64,000 nucleotides of DNA from Spartobacteria bacterium. Its GTDB lineage: Bacteria > Verrucomicrobiota > Verrucomicrobiia > Chthoniobacterales > UBA10450. Positions within the stretch are counted from its first letter, which is position 1; each line of letters starts with the position of its first letter. This document shows positions 8,238 to 16,562 of this stretch, in pieces. A program made the position numbers and the translations under genes. Where the stretch lies: positions 1-64,000 of the forward strand of contig PNAA01000017.1 of NCBI GenBank assembly GCA_003169975.1. The letters are read 5' to 3'. Under the pieces are notes generated by a model. It did not search any database, was not told the DNA's origin, and saw nothing but the letters and a program-made list of their open reading frames with translations.

Positions 8238-9905
8238 ATGATTCATTTCGATGAGGCACATCGGGCGGTTTACTATCCGGATGATCGGCGTTTTCGAATT
8301 TGGATCCGTCCTTCTATCCTAATCCCGCTGCTGTTTCTCGCGCTCAGTCCCTTCGTCCTGGCCTGGATGCAGAAAGCTATCTTCGGTCTTCCTTACATCG
8401 CACTGGCATCCGCTTCGCACGAGGGCGTCACGAGCGGCCCGCATGGCTTTCCGTTCTGGATTCGCTGGAGCCATTTCATCAACCTCTTTTTCCTGTTCAT
8501 GCTCATCCGCAGCGGTCTTTCCATCCTGATGGAACATCCGCGGCTCTATTTCAATGACGGTTGCACGCCAGGTACGGAATGGATTCGTTTCACGCCATTG
8601 CGGGTGCCGACGGACCGCATCTGGACGGCCAAGGACGATGGGCGTTACATCTCGCCGATGGTCGCGACTCCCGGTTATCGTCACACGGTAGGCGTCGCTC
8701 GCTCATGGCACTTCATCACCGTTTACGGATTTGTTCTGACCGGCGTATTTTTTGTAATTGGACTGTTCACCACTGATCAATGGCGACGGCTCGTGCCTAC
8801 TTCGCCCGATATCTTCCTGCAGGCGTGGAAGATTTTCGTCCATTATGGCAACTTTCACATTCCGCCCGAACCGAATGGGTTCTACAGCTACAATCCGCTC
8901 CAGCAGCTTTCTTATTTCGCCACGATCTTCATCATGGCGCCGCTATCCATTCTCACCGGGATGGCCATGTCGCCGGCTTTGGTGAATCGCTTCCCACTCT
9001 ACGCCCGATTATTCGGCGGCCGCCAAGCCGCGCGCTCGATTCACTTCATCATGCTCATCGGATTCATCGGATTTACCATCGTGCATGTGACGCTGGTCGG
9101 ACTCACGGGTTTCGCGCGAAACATGAACCACATCGTATTAGGCATCGACGATCTGCGACCCGCGGGAATGATTCTGGGATCCATCGGGATCGCGGCCGCC
9201 GTGCTTTCCTGGATTGGCGCGCATTACATCTCGTGGTATTTTCCCCGCAAATTGCAGCACGCGCAGAAGGCTGTCACGCAACCGGCGAAATTGGTAACGC
9301 TCGATCGGCTTCTCCCGAATCAGCATTATCGCAGAGACCAAATCTCGCCACGCCTCTGGCCTAACGGCAAAATGCCGGAGCGCGAGGACTGGGAACAGCT
9401 CGCCGCCGGAAACTTCAAAGATTACAAACTAAAGGTTGCAGGTTTGATTGAGAATCCAGTCCAGCTCTCTCTCGACGACCTTCGGGCGCTGGGCGGGGAA
9501 GAGTTCATCACGATGCATCATTGCATTCAGGGTTGGACTGGCATTGCGCAGTGGCGTGGGCTGCCGATGAAAAAGTTGATCGAGCACGTTAAGCCCAAGC
9601 CATCCGCAAAAGTGATCGCATTCTACTCGTTTGGCCCGTCACTTTTCAGCCCCACCTACTACGAGACGCAGACGCTGGATAACGCGCTCAAGCCGGAGTG
9701 CCTGCTGGCGCTGGAGATGAACGGCGAGCCGTTGCCCGCCATCCATGGTGCGCCTTTGCGACTGCGCGTGGAGAACCAGCTTGGCTACAAAATGATAAAG
9801 TGGATCGAACGCATCGAGTTCGTCGAATCCGAGAAGCAGCTTGGCAAAGGCGAAGGCGGTTCGAACGAAGACGACGAATATTTCGACCTGCTGCCGAATA
9901 TCTGA
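8238..9905 (+). CDS. Cytochrome b561-type membrane domain fused to molybdopterin oxidoreductase
   Basis: The 555-aa fusion starts with ~370 residues containing several membrane helices and scattered histidines as in thiosulfate-reductase/b561 cytochromes (RWSHFINLFF, RSWHFITVYG, HFIMLIGFIGFTIVHV). The C-terminal ~180 residues form a sulfite-oxidase/MsrP-like molybdopterin domain (PF00174) with HHCIQGWTG, in which C429 would coordinate Mo. In MsrPQ systems the Mo enzyme and the haem membrane protein are separate; here both sit on one chain with the Mo domain following the last helix. It probably passes electrons between the quinone pool and a periplasmic oxo-acceptor or donor; the substrate is unknown. 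Confidence 0.8.
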   Translation: MIHFDEAHRAVYYPDDRRFRIWIRPSILIPLLFLALSPFVLAWMQKAIFGLPYIALASASHEGVTSGPHGFPFWIRWSHFINLFFLFMLIRSGLSILMEHPRLYFNDGCTPGTEWIRFTPLRVPTDRIWTAKDDGRYISPMVATPGYRHTVGVARSWHFITVYGFVLTGVFFVIGLFTTDQWRRLVPTSPDIFLQAWKIFVHYGNFHIPPEPNGFYSYNPLQQLSYFATIFIMAPLSILTGMAMSPALVNRFPLYARLFGGRQAARSIHFIMLIGFIGFTIVHVTLVGLTGFARNMNHIVLGIDDLRPAGMILGSIGIAAAVLSWIGAHYISWYFPRKLQHAQKAVTQPAKLVTLDRLLPNQHYRRDQISPRLWPNGKMPEREDWEQLAAGNFKDYKLKVAGLIENPVQLSLDDLRALGGEEFITMHHCIQGWTGIAQWRGLPMKKLIEHVKPKPSAKVIAFYSFGPSLFSPTYYETQTLDNALKPECLLALEMNGEPLPAIHGAPLRLRVENQLGYKMIKWIERIEFVESEKQLGKGEGGSNEDDEYFDLLPNI

Positions 9906-10126
9906 TCCAGAGCGGAAAACCTCGCTGACACCGCCGCTTTGGCGTACCTCAGAATTCCTTCCCAGCCAAGATCAGATACCGTTTTGCGTTTATCAGGTTC
10001 GCGCTTGAGTCCCGGAAGCTGGCTGCAGGCGGTGTTGGGGCAAGATGGGGATCAAACGGATCTCCCATCCCTGTCGAACGAACCCGCCTTGAATCTTCGC
10101 GGAACCCGCTGAAAATTGCCGGCCAA

Positions 10127-10350
10127 ATGCGATCGGCCGCTTCGCCTTCCTCCAAACCAATAGTTGCCGACGGGCATTCCGTGCTGCGGGATTTCCGGAC
10201 CAACTCGCGCATGCTGGTGCTTGTCGGTCTGGCGATCCCTGTTGGCGTGGTGAGCGCGCTCATGGCGAAGCTGCTGCTTTGGTTGATAGCTGAGATTACC
10301 AATCTCGTTTTCTTTCAACGTTTCGGAACCCTTCTCCCTCCGCTGGAAAA
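10127..10350 (+). pseudogene. ClC chloride channel, N-terminal fragment
   Basis: Residues from about 20 (LRDFRTNSRMLVLVGLAIPVG through ITNLVFFQRFGT) match the first helix and start of a ClC-family channel. Only ~75 residues remain. The frame then runs into the antisense of the next gene, whose own 3' end is also missing. The gene was evidently cut at about 10350. Confidence 0.6.
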
Positions 10351-10356
10351 TCATCA

Positions 10357-10908
10357 TCAGTTTATCGGGTTCTCCAGCGCCTGCTTCATCCACACCACCT
10401 GCACCTGCGCCGGGCTTACCCCGGCCGTGCTCAGGCGTAGCGCGAGATTTGCCCAGGCATCGTTATTCGGATCGGCCCACGCTGCGGCGTCCTTCCCGCC
10501 CTGCGCGCCGTCCACGATTGTCAGCTGAGGATTCTTGCTGGGATCTGCGTCAGCCTGCGGCTTGAAAGAAACGTCACCACCGCTCGCAAACTCATCCGTG
10601 GCGTTGGACATTCCGATCGAGATAAGTCCTATTATCCCGTGGCTATTGTCCGAGTTGCCGGTGGCATCGAGTGGTTTAACCTGGTTCGCTTCGGAAAGTC
10701 CGGCGGCTAGGTGCTGAGCCGGGCGCGTGTCGTTCCCATTGGGATAGAGGCCGCCCTCAAACCCCTGGTAAGTTCCCGTTCCCAGATCGGGAAGTGGAAT
10801 ATTGCCGGTAGTCGTCAGCGAACAATCACCCCGAACGACCGACGGCATGATTCCGAGTGCTACGACGAAGAGTGAACTAAGCGCCCGTAACGTAATGTGA
10901 GTTCGCAT
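10357..10908 (-). CDS. Secreted hypothetical protein, C-terminally truncated
   Basis: The protein starts with a signal peptide (MRTHITLRALSSLFVVALG, cleavage near VVRGD) and continues with an acidic, Gly/Asp-rich region (GIIGLISIGMSNATDEF, QAQGGKDA-like stretch, QVVWMKQAL) that looks like the N-terminal part of a larger secreted, SGNH/esterase-like protein. It stops abruptly four codons after the junction with the ClC fragment. I chose the ATG at 10908 because it begins the signal peptide. Function is not assigned. Confidence 0.5.
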   Translation of the reverse strand: MRTHITLRALSSLFVVALGIMPSVVRGDCSLTTTGNIPLPDLGTGTYQGFEGGLYPNGNDTRPAQHLAAGLSEANQVKPLDATGNSDNSHGIIGLISIGMSNATDEFASGGDVSFKPQADADPSKNPQLTIVDGAQGGKDAAAWADPNNDAWANLALRLSTAGVSPAQVQVVWMKQALENPIN

Positions 10909-11084
10909 GGTAACCAATGGAGCGGCCTTCCGACTCAGCAAGGCCGAATTTGGATTCCGTTCAAGATGTAATCTCGTGGCCACAATGCATTTTCGATGGC
11001 GTCTTCTGGCTCAAGCACACATGGTTTTGTCATTCAAAAATCAGAAATGATCACCAAACAAACGGGCGCGCGCAGAACATTATC

Positions 11085-11106
11085 TAGGTATGGTTAGAAA
11101 TACCTA
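11085..11106. promoter_or_regulatory. Inverted repeat, possible operator
   Basis: TAGGTAT and ATACCTA form a perfect 7-bp dyad with an 8-base spacer in the divergent gap between the truncated secreted protein (10908, minus) and the esterase (11414, plus). The rest of this ~500-base gap holds no recognisable gene. Confidence 0.3.
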
Positions 11107-11413
11107 ATGAGCCAGCATTGTTCCTACGAATTCTGGATGAGCAAGGCCGCGAGTTTGCGCACCACCGCGCTTTCTCGCCATGCCTCTTCCGCGGTTCCGA
11201 ACCATCCGATCAGCCAACCGCTGGCCAGACGCGCTACCCGCGCTGTTAGAGGGCGATCTCCGCATCGACATGGTTTTCCGGATTGTGACCGCAAGATTAC
11301 AATCGCAAAAGAACCCAAATCTGTCTTGCCATGCCTTGGCACAGGATCATTATCGATCCGTCCGGCACCTCCGCCATGCGCCACCGGGGGGTCGGCAAGT
11401 TTGGAGAATCCCA

Positions 11414-12292
11414 ATGAAGACACTTCTTCCAACCCTCTTCGTTAGCCTGCTAATCGGGCAGACACTTGTCGATCCCTCGCCCGCCTTGCTGGCCCAGCAG
11501 ATTTCGAGTCAACCGTCGCAGGCTCTGCGGCCAATCACCGAGCAATATGCGGTGGCGGACGACGGAACAATCCTGACCTGGGAAGCCTTTCTGGCCCCGG
11601 GGGGGGGAGTGCATCCCAACGTTCTAATCATTCATGGTGGCGGGTTCAACGGAAACGAAGACGGCCCCGGGCAACTGGTTTGTGCACAAGATTTGAGTGA
11701 CGCCGGAATGAACGCCTTTATTATCTCCTACCGGCTTGCGCCCCCCGGTATGCTTCCGGGCCAGACGTCGGATGGCCGCTACCCTGATCAGACAAATGAT
11801 GTCCATTTGGCCGTCCGTGCGGCACGTCAGGATCCTCGTGGAAACGGCAAGGTCGGCGCGGTCGGTGGTTCAGCCGGTGGTTCCCATACAGTTTACGTAG
11901 CTGCTACCGGAACGCCGGGCGACGACCAGATCGACGCCGGGGTCAGCCTAAGTGGCGCATATAACTTTGGCGACAAGGCATCGTGGCAATGGCAGAGCGG
12001 CCTTTTTTTCGCCTCCGTGAGCAACTACGTCAACTCAACCAATGCCGGAGTTCTTACGGCAGCATCGCCTATCGCGTTTGTCAGAGCGCCCTTGCCGCCG
12101 CTACTGCTCTATGCATCTGCGGACGAATCTATGCCGCCGCAGCAAATTGCTGATCTGATAGCCCAACTAAATACTGTGCGGGTGAAGAATTACCAGCAGA
12201 CGGTATACTCTGGACACGGACACGCTTTCGCCTACTGGAGTAAGATCAGCCCCGATGTGATCGAATTCTTGCTTGACGTATTGAACCGCTAA
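11414..12292 (+). CDS. Secreted alpha/beta hydrolase (carboxylesterase/lipase-like)
   Basis: The 292-aa protein has a signal peptide (MKTLLPTLFVSLLIG..., cleavage before AQQIS) and an alpha/beta-hydrolase core: oxyanion HGGGFNG, nucleophile elbow GGSAGG, acid in YASADES and histidine in SGHGHAF. This is the BD-FAE/hormone-sensitive-lipase style of small esterase. An in-frame ATG far upstream (11180) would add a non-secretory leader, so 11414 is chosen. The substrate is unknown. Confidence 0.75.
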   Translation: MKTLLPTLFVSLLIGQTLVDPSPALLAQQISSQPSQALRPITEQYAVADDGTILTWEAFLAPGGGVHPNVLIIHGGGFNGNEDGPGQLVCAQDLSDAGMNAFIISYRLAPPGMLPGQTSDGRYPDQTNDVHLAVRAARQDPRGNGKVGAVGGSAGGSHTVYVAATGTPGDDQIDAGVSLSGAYNFGDKASWQWQSGLFFASVSNYVNSTNAGVLTAASPIAFVRAPLPPLLLYASADESMPPQQIADLIAQLNTVRVKNYQQTVYSGHGHAFAYWSKISPDVIEFLLDVLNR

Positions 12293-12343
12293 GGTGTCAA
12301 CCGTCTCGGCGCCCTGGGCTCCGTTGGCAACGGATCAAGGGGG

Positions 12344-12569
12344 ATGAGAATCATCGACGTCCGACCTTCCAGAAGGTTTGAGAAATATTGGGAAGCCTTC
12401 GAAGGACTGAGCGTGCAGCCAGCCTTTCACTCAAAGAAGGATGCGATCGCATACGCCAGGTTGCGTTTCGGCGGCGGCAACGGCCGAGATCCATGTCTAC
12501 GACGATGCCGGCGAAAACATCATCGAGAAGATCCCGATCGACGATCGGATCAAGTATCTCAACGCCTGA
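12344..12569 (+). pseudogene. DUF2188-like small protein, frameshifted
   Basis: The first ~45 codons (MRIIDVRPSRRFEKYWEAFEG, FHSKKDAIAYARLRF) are followed, after a frame change near 12480, by EIHVYDDAGENIIEKIPIDDRIKYLNA ending at 12567-12569. Together they read as one small DUF2188-type protein. A single-base indel next to the GGCGGCGGCAACGGC stretch breaks it. AAGGGGGATG gives a good ribosome site. Confidence 0.6.
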
Positions 12570-12730
12570 TGAACGAGCAGCGGACTGGAGTTTGATCTGG
12601 ACAAAAGCACGGCCAATCGGTCCAATCTGCATCGAACAAGATCTGTGCATGACGATCAGGGTAACACGCTCAGTTCCGCCTCGGCGAGCATGGGCATATT
12701 GGGGTAGTGGTTCAGTTTGAAAAGAAATCG

Positions 12731-12949
12731 CTAGTCGTCTCGCAGAAAACCCAAGTAAATCGCGTAGGCCGCAAGAGCAAGGAAGAGGAAAGCCGCTAAG
12801 TACGCTTGATTTGGAGTCACCCAACCTCCTCCGTGGTAGCCGCGCAACAACGTATGATGCACCTGGGCATGGCGCGCCGAAAACAGAAAGAAAAGGCCGA
12901 AACCTCCACACAAGGCAGCACCGACCAAACCAGACTTTCGCGGAGTCAC
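12731..12949 (-). CDS. Small membrane protein, unknown
   Basis: The 72-aa product has two hydrophobic segments (GLVGAALCGGFGLFFLF and AYLAAFLFLALAAYAIYLGF) separated by a His/Gly-rich loop. The stop lies near the decayed DUF2188 gene and the start abuts the transposase 3' end (4 bases). No family is recognised. Confidence 0.45.
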   Translation of the reverse strand: MTPRKSGLVGAALCGGFGLFFLFSARHAQVHHTLLRGYHGGGWVTPNQAYLAAFLFLALAAYAIYLGFLRDD

Positions 12950-12953
12950 GTTT

Positions 12954-13778
12954 TCAGCCTAGCAGAGCGATAATTTCGTCCAACTCCCAAACGTGATCGG
13001 AAACACCGGCTTCCATCGCTGGCGTAACGCGGAGCGATTGATGGATGCGAGCGAAATTGTAGTGCATGTAATGCAGCGCCAGCATGTGTTCGTGATTCTC
13101 GACCTTCTTTGAAAATCCATTCGTTAAGCGAGTGAAACGCCGCATCTGCATGCGCATCGTCAAATTCTGACGCTCAACGTAGCTCGTTGAAATATGAGCA
13201 TGGTCGGGATTGCCGGTGATGACCGCTTTCTTCGCTCCCATGCAGATTGCGGGGCTGTAGCGCACTTGCGGACCTTCTGGAGCGGCTCCGTAGATTTTCT
13301 GGAGCATCGCAAAATCAATTTCGGTCCCAAACACGTCCTCTACCGCGTGGAAGTAAGCGCGGTGCCCGTCGCTTGTTAGTTGCACGCGATGCGCCAAACG
13401 GTCTTTCAAATCAGAAAGAAAATGATAAGCGCATCCCGCGTGGCGCTCCCCAACGAACCAACACGGCACGAGTTTTGTATCCGCGTCGATTGCAACCCAA
13501 GTCCACACGTCGCCTGCCCCGTTCGCCTTCATTTCCTCGGTGCAATTCTTTTCCTTCGCTCCGATGAACGACCAAACTTCGTCGCATTGAATACGCTTAC
13601 ACTGAAGGCTGCGAAGCGCACGGTCCTGATAATTCGAGCAAGCGCCGCCGAGATCGACGAGCAACTTGTTGATCGTGTTCCGTGCGACGCCGGTAATACG
13701 GCTAACGGCCCGCATTGAATTGCCCTCAACAAGAGCGGCAACGATCCGGGTCCGTTCCTCAATGCTCAGCTTATTCAT
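12954..13778 (-). CDS. IS1-like transposase
   Basis: The 274-aa single-frame transposase has an N-terminal HTH ([25 protein letters not shown]) followed by a DDE core: D66 in [12 protein letters not shown], the second D in TSDGHRAY and [17 protein letters not shown] for the third acidic residue. This matches the IS1-family group that is encoded in one frame and common in Verrucomicrobiota and cyanobacteria. Terminal inverted repeats and a target duplication were not found by eye, so this may be an immobile copy. A palindrome TGAACGTTCA lies just upstream of its start (near 13789-13798). Confidence 0.8.
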   Translation of the reverse strand: MNKLSIEERTRIVAALVEGNSMRAVSRITGVARNTINKLLVDLGGACSNYQDRALRSLQCKRIQCDEVWSFIGAKEKNCTEEMKANGAGDVWTWVAIDADTKLVPCWFVGERHAGCAYHFLSDLKDRLAHRVQLTSDGHRAYFHAVEDVFGTEIDFAMLQKIYGAAPEGPQVRYSPAICMGAKKAVITGNPDHAHISTSYVERQNLTMRMQMRRFTRLTNGFSKKVENHEHMLALHYMHYNFARIHQSLRVTPAMEAGVSDHVWELDEIIALLG

Positions 13779-13869
13779 ACTTTCAAACTGAACGTTCAAA
13801 GCAATTTGTCAAGCATTATTTAATTATTCTTCGTTTTCGAAATATGAGAATTGACAACTTGAATGCAAT

Positions 13870-15042
13870 ATGTATTTTCAGGAATTGATGCAACTGGATC
13901 TGCCGATTTTTCACGACCCCGATGCGAGCGGCGAGATGCGCTCGCCCGGCTGGTTTATTCAAACCGAGTTGGACAAACGCAGCTGGAGTCAAGCTGCTCT
14001 GGCCGAAGTCCTGGGTCGCCCCGTTGGAGCGGTAAACGAGATGATTAAAGGCAAGCGTGCTCTTACTCCTGAAATAGCCGTTGGTCTTGGCCGCGCATTC
14101 GAACAACCGCCCGAACTTTGGGCTCATCGAGAAGCGGCATACCGCCTGTCATTGGTGAAGGATGCGCCTGATGATGAGACAGCAAAGAAGGCGAGGCTCT
14201 TTGAGGCAGCCCCTATCAAAGATTTGCAGCGCCGTGGCTGGATTAGTCCAGCAGCGGAAAGCGCGGCCGAGATAGAAGCGGAACTAACGCGATTTTTTGG
14301 GAAAAATCCTTTGATTGACGGTCCGATCGCCCTTGCTCGTAAGGTGGACCCAACCGCCGATTTCTCCAACGCGCAGCGTGCATGGCTGATGCAAGCGGTT
14401 CATCTTGCCAAGAAGATCAACGCCAGAGCTTACCGTAAAGAGCTACTTGAAGCTGCGTTGCCAAAGATTCGGCGTCTGGCCGCGAAACCGGAACACGCTG
14501 CAAAGCTGTCGATCATGCTGGCAGAAGTGGGAGTCAGATTCGTAGTCATTGAAGACCTACCCAGAACCAAGATAGATGGAGCGGCTTTCTTTATTTCTAA
14601 CGACGGGATGCAGCCCGTTGTGGCCGTCTCATTACGAATCGACCGAATGGAAAGCTTTTGGCACACCCTTGGCCACGAGCTACGGCATATCCTTAACCAA
14701 GACTCTCTGTCTTTGGACGCTGATTTGGTCGGTAGTGATCGAAGCAAGCGTCTATCTGCCTTCGAAAGTCGTGCGGATAACGAAGCTGCGGAATGGCTAG
14801 TTCCTTCTGATGAAATCAATAGCTTCGCGCTGCGAGCTAAACCTCTATTCACTAAAGAAGCCATTCTGCCGTTTGCAGGCCGCATGGGCGTTCATCCCTC
14901 TGTCGTGATCGGTGTTCTTAACCATAAGGGAGCACTGGATTGGAACAGGCACGCGGACTTGCGCCCGAAGATTCGTGAACACGTAATTTCTACCGCTACC
15001 TGCGACGGTTACGGGCGAAAGCCGTTTTTCAACCTAATATAA
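13870..15042 (+). CDS. XRE/HigA-type HTH fused to ImmA/IrrE metallopeptidase
   Basis: The 390-aa protein has an N-terminal HTH of HigA type (WSQAALAEVLGRPVGAVNEMIKGKRALTPEIA, ~residues 38-75) and a C-terminal ImmA/IrrE (PF06114) domain with HELRH at 269-273 plus a downstream EAAEWLVP glutamate. Such fusions regulate mobile elements or toxin-antitoxin modules by binding DNA and cleaving a repressor. The stop is 2 bases before the next gene, so the two are coupled. The local sequence is more AT-rich than the core genes and contains no TCGTTAGGC, consistent with acquisition. Confidence 0.8.
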   Translation: MYFQELMQLDLPIFHDPDASGEMRSPGWFIQTELDKRSWSQAALAEVLGRPVGAVNEMIKGKRALTPEIAVGLGRAFEQPPELWAHREAAYRLSLVKDAPDDETAKKARLFEAAPIKDLQRRGWISPAAESAAEIEAELTRFFGKNPLIDGPIALARKVDPTADFSNAQRAWLMQAVHLAKKINARAYRKELLEAALPKIRRLAAKPEHAAKLSIMLAEVGVRFVVIEDLPRTKIDGAAFFISNDGMQPVVAVSLRIDRMESFWHTLGHELRHILNQDSLSLDADLVGSDRSKRLSAFESRADNEAAEWLVPSDEINSFALRAKPLFTKEAILPFAGRMGVHPSVVIGVLNHKGALDWNRHADLRPKIREHVISTATCDGYGRKPFFNLI

Positions 15043-15044
15043 CT

Positions 15045-15548
15045 ATGAGCAAGACATATAACGAGATAGTAATAGATAAGATTGTTGAGCCATTCCGAAG
15101 GGCCCACGGAGACGGCGAATCTTCTTTAACCGACATGGCGCTATGGGCCATCCAAAACAAACTGTGGGCCCCAACCGTGAAGTCCCAAATCGCTCTCCTG
15201 CGAGGCGAGATAAGCGAAGCGATGCAAACAGCGCGCAGGGAATACAAGGGACTCAAGGTGCGACAATATCATTGCGTCCAGCGGAAACTCGAAGACGGAG
15301 CCATTCAGACAGTGTGGTCTCATATCGACGTGGCCACTCCAGAGTTCATGGAGAACAGCTTCGGCAGACGCCGAACAGCGGAAGCTAATCGCTGTTACCA
15401 GCTACACAGTGACATTATTTATTGGAACGAAGTCAAAAATCCCGGAAGGCCGGTAGATATGCTGTTCGATTTTCGCGACGACATTAAAGACCGCGACCAC
15501 GCCCGCGAATCAGGCGAGGGTTTAAACGATTTTCAGGACTTGGATTGA
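15045..15548 (+). CDS. Hypothetical partner of the XRE-ImmA protein
   Basis: The 167-aa soluble protein has no signal or membrane segment. It resembles a family of unknown function often seen in prophage-like or mobile DNA, with a pattern of IVIDKIVEPFRR, an N-terminal ALWAI, MENSFGRRR and a C-terminal MLFDFRDDI. It follows the regulator by 2 bases, so both are probably made together. The arrangement could be a regulator plus effector, for example toxin-antitoxin; no catalytic motif is visible. Confidence 0.6.
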   Translation: MSKTYNEIVIDKIVEPFRRAHGDGESSLTDMALWAIQNKLWAPTVKSQIALLRGEISEAMQTARREYKGLKVRQYHCVQRKLEDGAIQTVWSHIDVATPEFMENSFGRRRTAEANRCYQLHSDIIYWNEVKNPGRPVDMLFDFRDDIKDRDHARESGEGLNDFQDLD

Positions 15549-15775
15549 TTTTTGTTCCAACGAGCCCGAGCCGCGTTTTGCGCGATCTGCGCCCTTTGCT
15601 CGGCTGACAGTTTTTTTGCCCGCGCCTTGCCGCCTTTTAGGCCGCCGAGTCGTCCTAAGCTGACAGCGGCAGGGTTCTTTTTGGCGGTCTCAGGCTCAAT
15701 TTGCCCCGTGGAGATGGCCACGATCCGCGCCGCTCGCGCGTTTGCATCGCGGGGAAGTTTCTTCGGCCTTTGCAC
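15533..15775 (-). CDS. Small basic KGG-type protein
   Basis: The 80-aa lysine/arginine/alanine-rich protein contains AAVSLGRLGGLKGGKARAKKLSAEQRAQIAQNAARARW. This is a known small family carrying a GGLKGGKAR core, usually annotated as histone- or stress-protein-like; a nucleic-acid-binding role is inferred. It converges on the preceding gene with a 16-base overlap of the 3' ends. Confidence 0.65.
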   Translation of the reverse strand: MQRPKKLPRDANARAARIVAISTGQIEPETAKKNPAAVSLGRLGGLKGGKARAKKLSAEQRAQIAQNAARARWNKNQSKS

Positions 15776-15840
15776 GAGGACAGTATGCTTGAGCGGTCAT
15801 CCTTTCACAAGTTTTCAATTTTCAAACTGAGCCACTACCC

Positions 15841-16023
15841 ATATTGGTCGGTGACGTCACCGGCGACGGCAGGGTCACGAACGGCGACACAGCGGCAGTC
15901 CAAGCGGTCCAAGGTCAACAGACCAACAGCTCGAACTTCCGCGACGATATTACGCTGGACGGAAAGATCAACACTCAGGACGTGCAAACGGTGCGGTCGC
16001 ACAGAGGCGAGGTCCTGCCGTAA
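15841..16023 (+). pseudogene. Dockerin-like C-terminal remnant
   Basis: Read in one frame, this stretch encodes GDVTGDGRVTNGDTAAVQAV and then DDITLDGKINTQDVQTV before the TAA. These are two Ca-binding repeats spaced like a type I dockerin. No start codon or upstream protein fits, since the KGG gene's promoter region lies immediately before. It is therefore the severed tail of a larger secreted protein and marks a DNA junction just inside the right repeat. Confidence 0.6.
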
Positions 16024-16058
16024 TTAGAAAGGTGTCCGGTTTGCATTCACTTGCCTAA

Positions 16059-16176
16059 CACATCTACCTCACAAGATGTGCAACGGTTACGCGCTCAGTA
16101 AAGCTGCGGAGCTTATTCGGGCAGCCGCAGAGCGCAATCAGCCGTCATGCTTCACCGCATGGCGGCTTTTTGTTTT
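16059..16176 (+). ncRNA. Candidate structured small RNA, right copy
   Basis: The same three hairpins as at 25-142 are present: CACATCT/AGATGTG (16059-16065 with 16074-16080), CTGCGG/CCGCAG, then the 11-bp terminator stem. Here the short overlapping frame beginning MCNGYALSKAAELI reads through the terminator because the TGA of the left copy is changed. That argues against the short peptide being the conserved product. Confidence 0.4.
16140..16176 (+). terminator. Rho-independent terminator
   Basis: An 11-bp stem (16140-16150 with 16157-16167, one G-U pair) has loop TTCACC and the tail TTTTTGTTTT. Relative to the left copy one G-U has become G-C and one A-U has become G-U, so the helix is kept. 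Confidence 0.75.
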
Positions 16177-16443
16177 CCCGCGGGGCAGGCTTCTCGCACG
16201 GAAGAATTTCTCTCCAAGAACGGCCCTTTTTCGCTTGATCAATCCCGCTCTACCTCCCCACTTCTCCCTCGTAACGGGCGCTAGAGATTCCAGCGCAAAG
16301 CCATCTCAAATCACTCAAAACCTTGACTTTTGCGGACAGAAGTGGACTCTCCGAAAAGTGCCGGGGGGGCAAAACGGGTGGACTCCCAGCCTAGAAATGG
16401 GCTGTGGTTTTGAACGTTAAGTCTCAGCGGCAGAGCTGGTTGA

Positions 16444-16516
16444 GGGGGTATAGCTCAGTTGGTAGAGCGTCTCGTTCGCAATGAGAAGGCCAGGGGTTCG
16501 AATCCCCTTACCTCCA
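16444..16516 (+). tRNA. tRNA-Ala(CGC)
   Basis: The 73-base cloverleaf has acceptor GGGGGTA paired with TACCTCC, including the G3-U70 pair that identifies alanine tRNAs. The D arm is GCTC/GAGC, the anticodon loop TTCGCAA holds CGC, the T arm is AGGGG/CCCCT with loop TTCGAAT, and the discriminator is A. CCA is not encoded. It reads the GCG codon. Confidence 0.95.
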
Positions 16517-16562
16517 GCCTCCGCTTGGAGCGTAGCGGGAAGCGAAGGGCGGAACGGCTGAT

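Larger units (their letters stand above)
16055..16486. repeat. Right copy of ~432-bp direct repeat (tRNA-Ala locus)
   Basis: This copy matches 21-453. It continues into a complete tRNA-Ala, while the left copy diverges after the anticodon arm. It is the presumed ancestral locus at the right edge of the accessory block. Confidence 0.85.

Noticed and set aside
9949-10302. Minus-strand frame under the ClC fragment
   Set aside because: It is largely the mirror of the ClC coding sequence, and the remaining tail is not recognisable.
12900-13860. Complete insertion sequence with terminal inverted repeats
   Set aside because: I could not find matching ends or a target duplication around the transposase gene by eye. 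Only the coding region is reported.
1-16516. Integrative conjugative element or prophage
   Set aside because: No integrase, relaxase, mobilisation or phage structural gene is visible. The repeat covers the tRNA 5' half and its upstream DNA, not a 3'-end attachment site.
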